A stretch of 64,000 nucleotides of DNA from Vigna angularis (taxonomy: Eukaryota; Streptophyta; Magnoliopsida; Fabales; Fabaceae). The stretch is from NCBI RefSeq assembly GCF_016808095.1, contig NC_068973.1:33350077-33414076 (forward strand), read 5' to 3'. Position 1 is the stretch's first letter. Each line of letters opens with the position of its first letter. Under the pieces are notes generated by a model. The model did not search any database and was not told the DNA's origin. It saw only the letters and a list, made by a program, of their open reading frames with translations. Made by a program: the position numbers and the translations under genes. Of the stretch, positions 13,701-27,541 are shown one piece after another.

Positions 13701-16472
13701 CAATATGGTGATGAAAGTAGAAATAATAACATTAACTTGAAATTAAGTTTTATATATTAATTCTGAAAAATAAATGGTACAATTGGTAGCTTTATGCATT
13801 TATATTTCTAAGCTCACGTAAATAGCCGCTATGATCACTCTGATTTTGCTCTTCTTTTGTTTATAATATTTGGTAGCTGGATCACACAGAATTTAATTCC
13901 CCATTTATGAACATAAACTAATTCCAGAAAGTGGAAAAAAACATGTCAACTGAGTGAGACAAATCGAATTTGTCTTTTTTAAACAAATGATTTCCAGCTA
14001 TTCTAACAAGTCGTTGAGATTCATCACTTCATTAAACTAGTTAAACACCAAAACCATGTTTAGAAACATAAATGAGTACACTAAGATTAAACAAATAAAA
14101 CTAATTAAATCGTTTAAGAGTGTGGAAAATTTCATGTCAATTAACATTAAAATCAAATTATAAGAAATACAATTTTTTTTCGTAGATTATTTTTATAAAA
14201 TTAAATTAAATTTTAATTTTTATAGATTTAAAAAAAAAAGATTATCAAAATGATACAAATGATAAACAAATTTAATTTATAACACCATTCTTAATCTAAA
14301 TTGTTAAAACAATGATTTTATCGGTTTTCATTTTCATATACCGTTTAATTTTTTTATTATTATTTTTTATTTAAAATTTCTTTAACAATTTATAACTTCA
14401 AGTAAAAAAAAAAAGAAAAAAAAACTTATTTTGTGAAAATTGATTGTATGTCTTGTTGATTTTCATATGATAGAAATGAAATAATGCAACCAAACCAAAT
14501 CAATCCAACGCCGCGTAATGGCACTCACTGTCTAATGTGCCTCGTCCTCGGCTACAAGCTTCCACAACATATGCCGTATTTTCTGTGTCTCCACGAGAAA
14601 CCCAAATCTTGCAACAAGAAAAAAAAAGGTAAAAAATGGCACTATAAATTAGTATCTACTAATTAAGAAATTATTAAAAATAGCACATAGGTTTTGTTTT
14701 TAATACTCAGAAAAATAGGATCCCACGTGGAAGGAGATTGGGTCCACGACTCTCATGCATCTTGATTCTTTCCAAACAGTCCTGTCTTTTTACTTCTGCT
14801 TCGTAATTAAGTAATGTTAATCGCCAACATTCTTAATTAAAAATAAAACTGTTTTATTTGTTTAATTACTTTCTTTCCCATGACTAAAAGTAGTTAGAAT
14901 CCACAACGAAAATCCATGTGTTTTCACATTACTCTTACCTTAATAACGGTTACTTTTCTTGAAAAGAAACATTAAACATGAATCCTTAAAATCGAAATTG
15001 TGAACAGAATTAGAAGGAAGAGGTTTGGAGAAAGAGCAGTGGAGAGGTGGCAAAGTGGTTTTGTCTTGGCTTAAGCATTGTCTTTATCGAAATCCACACG
15101 AAAATGGAAACGAGAGAGGGTGGTTTGGTTCACTCTCTGCCTATCTTATTTTTCTGGTCCCCTCCTCTTTTTCTTAATTACATATACCAATAAACAACTA
15201 ATCTCTATTATTTTGTGTTTATTAGTCAAATCCAATATTCAGTCAACCTAACTCCGTGGACTGTAGACGGCGCATACTTATAGAACAACACATAGCATTA
15301 GCATATTCAATGAAGACAATAAATTATAAAAAAAGTGAAAGCAACTCTCATATGCAATTGCAATTACCAAGACTCAGGATCCTCTGCCACGTAGGTTTTT
15401 ATTCTTCTTAACCCTCACATTCAATAATTCTTACTTAGTGTTTCAATTCATGGGTTTGAGGTTAAGTATATCTTTACAGAGTTTCCAATTTTTAAGTTTA
15501 GTATAAAAGTTTATTTCTAATATCTTTTATGTGGTTTGGTAGGATCAGAATGCTATTTAAGTTTAGTATTAAACTTATATTTATAGATTTTGAAATGAAT
15601 TTTTATTAGTATTGATCTAGTTACAACAAAAACAGTAATAATTTTATTTAGTTTTAACAAATTTGTATTTATAGATTTTGAAATGAATTTCTAATTAGTA
15701 TTGACGTAATTATGATCCAAACAGTAATGATTTCTTTTAGTGCTAATTTTGTCCATAGTTTAACCGATCCATAAACTGACCGTTTAACGTGAAATCAAAT
15801 AATTTATTGAGAATTCGGATTAATTAGACCATCATATTATATAATTAGTAATCTAACTATGCTCTTCTTATAAATCACATTTTAAAAATATTTTAAAGAT
15901 GGATATTTAAAAATGGAATTGATCTCAAAGACTTCGTATCAAGATGAATTATTGAAACTATTAATGAATCTTTTAAGAAAAAAATATATAAATATTTACC
16001 ATGGATATTTTAATGAATTATTGAATTTATACTTCCATTCGAAACATCTAAATACATTCTGTGATACTTTATATGAATATTTACCTTGGAGAGTTGAGAT
16101 AAACTTTTTTTTGTTGGTATTAGTTTTATTTGATTAAAATAAATTATTAATAGATCAATATTAATATCACGAAGCTTTGGTGAAACGGATTTTTGGAAGG
16201 CACGGGTCCGGTATGTACGAGAGAGGCCGAGTGTTTGGGCCTACAGATTTTTGTTTCTTTGGGCTTAGGTGACATCTGTCTGTAAACTTTGGGCTTTTTG
16301 TGTAAAGGTTTTTGACAAAAAACTATCAAAGAATAGAGAGACAGGTGTCAGAAGAAGAGCATGATACTCAGCTTGTGAAGGTAAGCAAGAGCGCATCAAG
16401 CAAGGGAGCAGGAGTGACGTTGATAGAGAGGCGCAGCAGCATATAAGAGTGATTCAATCCCCACTTCCCAAA
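10786..16472. other. Long gene-free interval
   Basis: No protein-coding gene was recognised over 5.7 kb. 10955-11090 contains a degenerate tandem motif (separate entry). 12360-12900 is less AT-rich, with pyrimidine-rich and CA-rich stretches, but its open frames look like chance. A G-box core CACGTG occurs near 14725. The last 150 bp (about 16320-16472) are purine-rich and probably form the leader of the CutA gene. A transcribed non-coding RNA cannot be excluded. Confidence 0.5.
10955..11090. repeat. Degenerate 16-19 bp tandem array (TGC..CTC..CAG)
   Basis: About eight consecutive segments each begin TGC, TGG or TGA and carry CTC, CTT or related bases followed by CAG. Examples are TGCGGCTCTTCAGTTT, TGACGCTCAGCTGCAGTTT and TGCCGCTCAGCGGTAAAAG. 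The local GC content is clearly above the surroundings. No coding sense was found. Confidence 0.5.
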
Positions 16473-19400
16473 ATGGCTTCCACACTCTGCTCCTCTTCTA
16501 CTTGTGCACCAACACAATCGTCCCTTTTCTCCTCCTTCACGCTACGACGTCGTTTGCCCCTCGTCGGAGCCTTTTGCATGCTTAGTTTGGGACTCTCTAA
16601 TCTCTACACCCCCTTCTATTCCTCTGCCCTCAAAACGGGGTTCGTTCTGTCTCTCTTGCGGTATTCGCTGTTCCGTCTTCGTAACGTAATCAACTTTAAC
16701 TTTGTTTCTCTCCCCATTGAATTCAATTCATTGCCTTTGTTTCAGATCAAAATTGGGTGTCCGCAACCACTCCGCCATTAGAATGGAAGCAAATACCACT
16801 ACTGTCCCCAGCATTGTTGTCTATGTCACTGTTCCCAACAAAGACGCAGGTACTGGGCTTGGCTACGAACATGTTCGTTTTTTTTCTTTTTTTAAATTTC
16901 TCTATCTTTGATTTTTACGTGTGTTGGTGGTCGTGCAGGTAAGAAATTGGCTGAAAGTATTGTCACGGAGAAGCTTGCAGCTTGTGTGAACAGGGTACCG
17001 GGTGAGAATTTCCCACTTGAGATCTGTTATAATCACTTACGGCACACTGTACCTTTTTCGTATCTGGGGTTTAAAATTAGTAATATTTGGGAGGGGTTTG
17101 GTACTTCTAGATATTGATTGTTGTAACAAAGTACTTCTTATAATTATGATTTTCCCTTTTGTGATTTTGTCCCTGGATTGGAATTTGTTCTGATAAATAA
17201 ATGATTCTGGACAATGAGGACGAACCACAGATTTGCTTGCCATTGCATCACAGTTAGACTACTAAGAATGTCTTGAGTTAGATTATTTTTCAATGAAAAT
17301 GCAAGCACTGGAATAAAAAAATTTGCTTGTATTATGGGTTATTATTTGCATCTAGCAATGTAGACGTCCCTCCTTTTTTAGGCTTTATGTTCACTTAATC
17401 ACTTAAATTGAACGTGATTCTATTAATTGAAATGAATTCCTCTACTTGAAAATATTTTGAATTTTACCACTTGTTTCGCTTATGGTGTGTGTGACCATGT
17501 CCACCAGTGGCATTGTTCTGGTAGGGTGGAAAAGGCCAGTCTTGACATGGTCTTGACTGTTGAGTCAATTCGTTTTCTAACCAAGTTGATTACGAGTCAA
17601 ATTGGATAAACTTCTCAATGGCTATAGAAGAAGAAAATAACTTTAGTTAAGGAGGTAAAACGAATCAAACTTATCTCATAAGTTAAATTTGAATAATACA
17701 TCTCAACTTTTTTAGAAGCCTCCTCATTTAATTTCTTCATTAGTTGGGATACATCAATTGGCTTTTATTAATAACAGAAGTTTGATTGGTTTTACCTTCT
17801 TGATACTTTTTTTTTTGTTTCTTTCTTTTAAGTGTTTCTTGAGAATTTATCCAGATGAGCTTTATGTAAGTTGCATGCCTCGTGCGACTTTTAAAAGCTG
17901 AATGAATTATGCCTTCTGCAGGTATTGAATCAGTGTACCAGTGGGAGGGAAAGGTATAGCTTCAATATCTCTATTTACAATGAATGCAGTTTGATGAGTA
18001 CTGATTTTTTTAATCGGTGTTTGAATACTAAATTACTAATAGTAAAAGAAACTTGTTTAAAATGTTTTCATCTTATCATTAGAAGTTTCTATTTTCCAGC
18101 AATCATTAAAACTCTCCTGAACTTGTTTAAAAAAATATATTTGAAGGTATTGTTGTAAATTGATTATTGTAGATTTGTCTTGCAATCTCTAAAGCATCCA
18201 CTTTGACGCATTAAAATATCAGAGTTGCTGCATATGGCTAATGTGTAAAATATAGGACACTGTTGCTGCATACACAGGCAGAAAAGGGAGGTTGAGAGGG
18301 AGAGAAACCCGAATGAAATGAAATATCAGAGTTGTAAAAAAAAGATATAAAACGATAATATTTTTATATTCATCTTTTCCCTGTGATAATGAGTCTCAAA
18401 ATGTTAAGAGACATTCTTTTACAATGAGTCTCACAATACTTAGTCTTTTTAACAAAAGAATCCCCCAAAAAGTGAAATTATTATATCTTTAAGAAACGTA
18501 TACACCTTCCAAACCGACTTGCTAAGTTTTAAATGTTTTTCTATGATAACAAGCCTCAGAAAACAATAGAGGAATTACTTTCAATATTTTATATTGTATT
18601 TCAGGATTACTTTTGTAGAAGTAAAAAGTTAATATTAATGGTAATATGTCTCCATTCATATTAAGGTGTTGACTCAAGTTTTTGAGTTGCATGGAGGTGT
18701 CAGTTCAAGTGTGACAGAGTTGGAAATTTTTTTTATTAGATAGTCATGGTTTGTTCTGTTGGGTGGGGAAGTGAATAGAGAGGAAAGGAAACACATAATG
18801 ATTTTCTTTCTTCTCTCTGGTTGACAAGAAAGTAGAAAGAAAAGGAGAAGAAAAGATGACTTCTAGAAACAAAATTCAATTCTAAACATCTCCCTCCCTC
18901 GTCACTTTTTTTCCACCCAAACAAACTTAGATTTAATGAAGAGTGTCCACCATGTATAAAATAAGTGTCAAAAACACATCCAACACCGTGACAGTTGAAC
19001 ACTTTTAATTGTTTGCAAATTGACAGATCCAAATTGCCAGTGTTTAAAAACATTTTCATCATTACATTGTAAGTTCTTATACAATGCATTGTTTTATTTG
19101 AAACTACTGTTATAGCCTGATTTTGCTAGCTTTATGTTGTAAATTGACAGATCCAAACTGATTCCGAGGAGCTTCTTATAATCAAGACTAGGCAATCCCT
19201 TCTGGAGGCACTGACAGAGCATGTCAAAGCAAATCATGAATACGAGTAAGGGCAATACATCTAGTAAATAAGTTGCCCATAAAATTCAATTTTGCTTCAT
19301 AAACTGTGAACTTTAAGTTGCATTTCAGTATTTGATCCTAAAAGAAAGCTTGGTGAAAGGAATTCTTATACTATGTATCTGTTAAATTAGGAACATGGGC

Positions 19401-19568
19401 ACTAAATCCATGTAAATGAACTGAGGGGTGTAATTGTGGAAAACAATAGTGTGTATTCACATGCTTCTTTCCTCGTCCTTTTTCAGTGTGCCAGAGGTGA
19501 TTTCCTTGCCCATCACTGGGGGCAATCTTAAATATTTAGAGTGGATTAAAGAGAGCACAAGGGAGTGA
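16473..19568 (+). CDS. CUTA: Protein CutA, chloroplastic (six exons)
   Basis: Exons: 16473-16660, 16746-16849, 16939-17001, 17922-17953, 19151-19245 and 19487-19568. All junctions are GT-AG with consistent phase, giving 187 residues. The first 75 residues are rich in Ser, Leu and Arg and look like a plastid transit peptide. The CutA1 domain follows from about residue 80: VPSIVVYVTVPNKDAGKKLA, then LAACVN, SVYQWEGK, ELLIIKTRQS and the terminal EVISLPITGG. CutA forms very stable trimers with a ferredoxin-like fold. In plants it is a copper-binding protein linked to metal tolerance, and its biochemical role is unclear. Met76 (RMEANTT) is a conserved internal methionine that could begin a form lacking the transit peptide. 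A copy of the exon-5 acceptor lies 124 bp upstream. The family call is secure; the first-exon splice donor was chosen because only it keeps phase. Confidence 0.92.
18749..18926. mobile_element. Possible small MITE in CutA intron 4
   Basis: The ends are imperfect inverted repeats: GTTTGTTCTGTTGGGTGG on the left, and GTTTGTTTGGGTGG when the right end is read on the opposite strand. The inside is purine-rich and then pyrimidine-rich. No convincing target duplication was seen, so this is only a candidate. Confidence 0.3.
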
Positions 19569-20401
19569 ATATAAAGTTTATATCCAGTGTTATGGTTTCC
19601 AGAGTTCTTCTGCTCTTGTGTGTTAAATAAATCCGGCGGCATGTCATCTATGTAACTTGGCAATGAGAATATTATGTAAAGGATGATATGGGGTCCGTCT
19701 TATTGCAAATGACTGTAATGGGTTGAATATGATGTTATGTGAATAGACCTTTTCTGGGTGACTTTATTCGCATTTGGCACTTTGTTTCTTATTTGTCTGA
19801 TTCGTGTGTTTCCTGTACCATCCATTTATCTGTTTGTGGGTTTCAAAATCTTTTAAATTTTCTGCATAAATTATGTATTGGTTTTCCATCCACTCTTCAA
19901 GCCCCATCATTCTTTGGTTTCCACAAAACAGTGAAACACACCTTGTTAAATTCATACAAAAGTTATATGTGAATTCGTCTTTGTTTAGTTTGTTTATAAT
20001 TTATTTTAAATTATATCGTGACCTTAGAATTTATTTAAACATTACTGTAATCCTAATCAACTTTGATTTATTCTTGTATTATAAAGACTACATAATTCAT
20101 GTATTATAAAATAAAATGATAATATAAGGTGTTAGCTTATGGCAGAAACAATGGAATAAAAAACAGAGAATAGTATGCTTATGAGAAAAGGAGATAAAGG
20201 GAATACTACTTTTATTCATCCGCCAAGAAGAAAGAGTTGCACCATGACTAAGAAATTAAAAGAAGCACAAAAGCAGCATGATCACAAAGGTGAAAGAAAA
20301 ATATCTCTCGTTCATTAATATCTCAAAAATTGCAACATTCACTGAGAAAAATGACCCTTTGTTAGACAAGTAAAAACCATCATTGATTTGACGCTTGAAT
20401 C
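19569..20401. other. CutA 3' flank and intergenic DNA
   Basis: Downstream of the CutA stop the sequence is T-rich and probably includes the CutA 3' UTR. 20130-20400 is probably the 3' UTR of the minus-strand gag-like gene. No further gene was found. Confidence 0.5.
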
Positions 20402-21064
20402 CTAATCATAATCAACTTCATTCATTCTTTCAGTTTCTTCACCCCTCACTGCGTAAAACACCTCCATTAACCCAGGAAGTTTTTTGTTGCTCAAAATCTT
20501 ATCCCTAACATCGTTGTACTCACAAGTCAAGCCACTCAAGAACTTAAAGATTCTATCTCGGTCAACGGACTGAGCGAATGTAATAGAGTCAACATTTTTT
20601 TTTATCTTCAAAATTTCTATCCTGTCCCACTCGGCCCACAACACTTTCAAGCTGTTATAGTAATCTGTCACTGTGAGGTTTCCCTGTTTAGCATTGAAGA
20701 TCTTGCATTGTAACTCATAACATTCAGCGTGATCGTACCTATCAGCAAATGATTTAGCAAGCCCTTCCCAAATTTCTCGAGCAGTAGAGAAGGACATGCA
20801 GTTGCAGCCAATGTTTATAGCCATGGATGACAATAGCCAGGTGATAACGCGGGAATCTTGAACATCCCATGTATTGAAATTTAGATCAGATTTTGGAGGA
20901 GGATTACCTTTAATATGATTCAACAAGTTAAACCCTTTGAGAGTAATTTCAACAAATTGTGCCCAGTGACGATAGTTACGACCATTGAGTCGATATGAAC
21001 TCGGCATCTTTGGGAGGGCATTGGGACTCAGAGACGATGAGGAAGAAATTCCAGAGGCAGCCAT
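20402..21064 (-). CDS. Stand-alone Copia gag-like protein
   Basis: An uninterrupted 220-residue frame starting at the ATG on 21064 (context GCCATGG). The open frame extends seven codons further upstream, but only to a non-ATG codon. The N-terminus MAASGISSSSSLSPNALPKM leads into SYRLNGRNYRHWAQFVEITL, the Copia-type gag N-terminal motif. A UBN2-like helical region follows (SFADRYDHAECYELQCKIFN, then TVTDYYNSLKVLW). No zinc knuckle, protease, integrase or RT was found downstream, and no flanking LTRs were recognised. It is either a truncated retrotransposon that still has an intact gag frame or a retained gag-derived host gene. The family call is firm; whether it is expressed or functional is unknown. 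Confidence 0.7.
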   Translation of the reverse strand: MAASGISSSSSLSPNALPKMPSSYRLNGRNYRHWAQFVEITLKGFNLLNHIKGNPPPKSDLNFNTWDVQDSRVITWLLSSMAINIGCNCMSFSTAREIWEGLAKSFADRYDHAECYELQCKIFNAKQGNLTVTDYYNSLKVLWAEWDRIEILKIKKNVDSITFAQSVDRDRIFKFLSGLTCEYNDVRDKILSNKKLPGLMEVFYAVRGEETERMNEVDYD

Positions 21065-21432
21065 GGTGGAATTGGGAAATGCCAAAAAGATTAGGGAAAG
21101 AAACCTAATGCCAACAAGAAAGCAAGAAGAATAAAGAAAGAAGAAGAGAGCCAGAATTTTTGTTCAGTTTCATGTTTTGCAGAGTGCCAGCACTGGTCTT
21201 ATTTGTAGGGTAAGGTTATTCAAAAAAGATAAATGAAATGTTAAAAAATTTAAATATAATTTCATTTAGAGGAGATAATTAATTAATTATCATATCATTA
21301 GAGGAGATACATTGTCAATATTTTTTAAATTTAAATATTACAGTTATAATGTATTAATATTTTAAGTAGGAAAAAGAATGGTAATTAAAATATGTATATT
21401 CTGTTTATTAAAAGATAAAATTATTTAATTAA

Positions 21433-21492
<60 letters not shown>

Positions 21493-22924
21493 TGACTGTG
21501 GTCATTTTTAAAATATCATTTTTTTAAAAGAAAGTAAATATATAAAATTTATTAAAAAAGATTGAAAAAAATCTATCTTTTTTATATAGATAAAAAAGTA
21601 TTTTAATAATATAAAAAATTTTGTGAAATGTAAGAGAAGTTTCTACAAGTTTAATAGATGAATTAATGGAACACTTATTTTTAAAGTTGTACATTCAACA
21701 TGAACTACGTCTAATTTTTTAAATTCTTAGATAATTCTACTACTCAATTTGGTTACAAGTATTTTTTATATTACTCCTTCTTACAACAAGTATATAAATT
21801 TATAGATGATTATTCCCGTTATCATCTCATAAGATAAAGAGAAATATATTATTTAACATTATGATATTTTTGGCTTTCAACTAATAATTTATTAGTATCA
21901 CCTATAGTTACAACAAAAGAATATGTTTGAAATAAATAAAAAAATCTCAAGAGTGCTGAAAAATAATTTTACAAAAGTGATTTTTTTTAAAGTAATACAT
22001 TCTTTATTTACTCAATTAGTCCGTCTATTAATATAATAATTAGTATATGAAGTAAAAACTAATGCAATAATGTAATTTTACTTAAATTGTCTATTAGTTC
22101 TACATGACAAGGTCTTTATTCATAAACATTTTAAATAAGACATTTATTATACCTTGCATGCAAAATATTCAATTCTTATATTGAAACTGTAAAAGATGTT
22201 GGAAGTCTTTTTACAGTTATTATATATACTCGTTTTAAGTTTTACATCTTCTGAGATAAACTTGCAGGCAATATATCATTAGAAAATAAATGGAAGCAAA
22301 TACCAACATAACGGTGGAAGGAAAATATCTTTCAACTTACATTCAGTTTTCAGTAAGCAAAAATGACGGCTTAAGGAAACATTGCACAAAGTGGTGTGGA
22401 TGGTGAATCCTCAACAAAAATCAAGAGTATTTGTTGGCATCTTTGAAAGTAAATGAATTTGATATTTTATGTTTGCAAACAATATATCTGTCACTGTCAG
22501 CGTCATTTGCCATCATGGCTGTAATGAAAAATGTTCTCAGAGAGAGAATAATGTTGCTACAATGACACTTCAGGTTCTCAGAGGATCACATGCCTGAATG
22601 GCACCTGACCCAGTTTTTGTTAAATAGGTCCCACTTAGGACTTATGACCCTATGTTTTGTGGGACTGTGCAAGTAACACGAATCAGAAGGTAAAGGGAAG
22701 ATTGCAACAGATATAATTAATTCGATATCCCATTATACAGTATCATTTCCAATTTTCATATCATATGACACATAAAAAAGAAGCATGGTCTCTGTTCATA
22801 CAGCATTATATCACAGATTGCCAATCATGTTATATAAACTAGGGCGATTCTTAATTTAGCACAAAGAAATGATGACATTCAAAGCCCACCTCCATGAGAG
22901 GAAGAATACAACCCATCAACCTTA
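21065..22924. other. Intergenic DNA with (TA)n tract
   Basis: AT-rich sequence with a TA microsatellite at 21434-21487. The 3' UTR of the minus-strand 14-3-3 gene probably occupies the part next to 22924. No other gene was recognised. Confidence 0.55.
21434..21487. repeat. (AT)n microsatellite
   Basis: About 27 uninterrupted AT units. Confidence 0.95.
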
Positions 22925-24960
<2,036 letters not shown>

Positions 24961-25494
24961 TCTCTTCTCTCTTACACGTAACTGTTGCTGCTATGTTCTT
25001 CTATTGAAATGCAACGGTATTAAATAACACTAAAAATTCATAATACTCCCAATGAGAATGAGTTCAGACATGGTGTGCGTGTGTAGGATTGAGCTGTCTC
25101 TCCCACCACTTCTGAGTTGGATTTTTATTCAACTTTTTCTATTTATAAAGCCCGTTAGCCCATTCCCTTTGGGCCTCAGATATTTTCTCCAGGCCCTTTC
25201 TTCATTAAATCTTTTATTTATAAGAGACTATTGTAATAAAAACAAAATAGCCCTTTAATTTCAAAAAATTTAAACAACATTCGTTAATTCGATTTTCACA
25301 AGTGATAATTAGTAAAATTAGCGAGAATCATAATACCGCAAATAAAATTAGGTTATAATTTAGTAAAAACAATACAAAGGAATGTGAAAAGACTGGTTTG
25401 CCCCTTATGAGTTAGACAGTATCGTTTTGGTGAGGTTTCTGTTGTTTGGTGCTTCTCCTTAGTTTCAAATAATCGCTCCTTGTGCAACTTCCAA

Positions 25495-27054
25495 ATGCGA
25501 CGAACTTGTGAGGTAGAATCTTCAAACTTCATCAAATTATCCGCAATTTACCGTAGCAAGCACATCTCTTCTGAATCCTCATCGCTCCCATGGATATCTC
25601 CTCTCAAATTCACCAAACCCGCAAAACCCAAACCGGATCCTCCGCCGGAAACCGCCGCGGAACCTCCGAGGAAGCGGAAGTTCATCTCTCACGACGGCGC
25701 CATCGATTTGATAAGACGCGAGAAGGACCCGCAGCACGCCTTGAAGATATTCAACATGGTTTCACAACAGAAGGGGTTTCAGCACAACAATGCCACCTAC
25801 GCCACCATTCTCGAAAAGCTCGCTCGCTGCAACAAGTTCCACACCGTGGATCAAGTCATTCACCAAATGACCTACGAAACCTGCAAATTCCACGAGGGTA
25901 TATTCGTCAACCTCATGAACCATTTCTCCAAATCCTCCCTTCACGAAAAAGTGCTCCAAGCTTTTTTCTCCATTCAACCAATCGTCAGGGACAAACCCTC
26001 CCCCAAAGCCCTCGCCACTTGCCTCAACCTTTTGCTCGAATCGAACCGCGTCGATTTGGCGCGAAAATTGCTCTTGCATGCCAAACGCGGTCTAACGCAC
26101 AAGCCAAACGTTTGCATATTCAATATCCTTGTGAAGTATCACTGCAAGAATGGAGACCTGGAATCTGCTTTTGAAGTTGTAAAGGAAATGAGAAACTCTG
26201 AGTTTTCTTACCCTAACTTAGTTACCTACTCCACCCTTATGGATGGACTTTGTCGAAATGGAAGACTCAGAGAAGCCTTTCAATTGTTTGAGGAAATGGT
26301 TTCGAGGGATCACATTGTGCCTGATCCTCTTACTTACAATGTTTTGATCAATGGGTTTTGCCGTGAAGGGAAACCTGACCACGCTAGAAATGTGATTGAG
26401 TTTATGAAGAGTAATGGATGTTATCCGAATGTATATAATTACTCAGCATTGGTGAATGGTTTGTGTAAAATTGGGAAATTGGAAGACGCAAAAGGGGTTT
26501 TGGCTGAGATGAAGAACGCTGGTTTGACACCGGATGCAGTTATATACACTAGTTTGATCAGTTACTTGTGTACGAATGGACAAGTTGGTGAAGGTATTCA
26601 GTTGCTTGAAGAAATGAAGGAGAATAAGATTCAAGCTGACACTGTTACGTTCAATGTGATACTTGGGGGGTTGTGTAGAGAAGGTAGATTTGAGGAGGCT
26701 CTAGATATGCTTTGGAAACTCCCTCAGCAGGGTGTGTATTTGAACAAAGGTAGCTACAGGATTGTTCTGAATTCCTTGACCCGAAAAGGTGAATTGAAAA
26801 GGGCAAAGGAGTTACTGGGGTTAATGCTAAGTAGGGGTTTTCTGCCCCATTATGCCACTTCAAATGAATTGTTGGTTTGTCTTTGTAAGGGGGGGATGGC
26901 GGATGATGCTGCCAGGGCACTATTTGATTTGGTGGAGATGGGTTTTCAGCCAGAACTTGAGACATGGGAAGTTTTAATTGGGTTAATCTGCAGAGACAGG
27001 AAGTTGTTGCATGTTTTTGAGCTGCTTGATGAATTACTGGTCACAGATACATGA
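25495..27054 (+). CDS. P-class pentatricopeptide repeat protein (At5g18475-like)
   Basis: A single uninterrupted frame of 519 residues. The ATG at 25495 is the first in frame. The N-terminus is basic and Ser-rich without acidic clusters, which suggests a mitochondrial or plastid targeting peptide. From about residue 85 onward there are consecutive 35-residue PPR motifs. The clearest are PNLVTYSTLMDGLCRNGRLR, PLTYNVLINGFCREGKPDHA, PNVYNYSALVNGLCKIGKLE and DAVIYTSLISYLC. No E, E+ or DYW domain follows the repeats, so it is P class, a group that binds organelle transcripts and affects their stability, splicing or translation. The order of motifs and the closing segment (RKLLHVFELLDELL) match, from memory, the Arabidopsis protein encoded by At5g18475. 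The RNA target is unknown. Intronless structure is normal for this family. Confidence 0.93.
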   Translation: MRRTCEVESSNFIKLSAIYRSKHISSESSSLPWISPLKFTKPAKPKPDPPPETAAEPPRKRKFISHDGAIDLIRREKDPQHALKIFNMVSQQKGFQHNNATYATILEKLARCNKFHTVDQVIHQMTYETCKFHEGIFVNLMNHFSKSSLHEKVLQAFFSIQPIVRDKPSPKALATCLNLLLESNRVDLARKLLLHAKRGLTHKPNVCIFNILVKYHCKNGDLESAFEVVKEMRNSEFSYPNLVTYSTLMDGLCRNGRLREAFQLFEEMVSRDHIVPDPLTYNVLINGFCREGKPDHARNVIEFMKSNGCYPNVYNYSALVNGLCKIGKLEDAKGVLAEMKNAGLTPDAVIYTSLISYLCTNGQVGEGIQLLEEMKENKIQADTVTFNVILGGLCREGRFEEALDMLWKLPQQGVYLNKGSYRIVLNSLTRKGELKRAKELLGLMLSRGFLPHYATSNELLVCLCKGGMADDAARALFDLVEMGFQPELETWEVLIGLICRDRKLLHVFELLDELLVTDT

Positions 27055-27541
27055 TATATATTGGAACTGTGAAATGAAGTAATGATATTAAGAGGCAACT
27101 GGTGCTCAGAATCTTTCGTTGGAGGGAAAGGATGACGTAGAGGTTTTTTGTTCAGCAAGAAATAGCAATGCCATCGATGAAGTTCAAATGTGGCAAGGCA
27201 TCCGGTATAAAATTTTCAAGAGGAAATCTGTTGCATCAGATGTAAGTTTTGGGTTTGTCTCTTTACTTTTTAAGCTGGATCTTCCCAATCCTCACCATCA
27301 GAACCCTAAATTTTTTATACAATTTTCAGAAGCAATTGGTGCTCAAAATCTTTCACCAGGAAAGGATCGTATAGAGTTCTTGTATTCAGAAAAATTATCA
27401 ATGCGATGGATGAACTTACAATGTGGCGAGGCATTCCTTATAAAAATTTTGAGGAGGAAATTTGTTGCATCAAATTTTAATTACATTTAGGAGCTCTGTC
27501 CTGCATTTTGTTTTAATTTCTCCATTTCTTTTAATTAAGTT
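27055..27541. repeat. Two-copy diverged repeat behind the PPR gene
   Basis: Copy A (about 27093-27240) and copy B (about 27330-27477) align over roughly 148 bp with about a quarter of positions differing. Shared blocks include TGGTGCTCA.AATCTTTC, GATGAA.TT.CAATGTGGC and AGGAAAT.TGTTGCATCA. They lie 237 bp apart, just behind the PPR stop codon, and may be in its 3' UTR. Neither copy has a convincing protein. Confidence 0.65.

Noticed and set aside
18736..19089. 117-codon minus-strand frame in CutA intron 4
   Set aside because: It has no recognisable domain, overlaps a MITE-like segment and lies inside a phase-supported intron.
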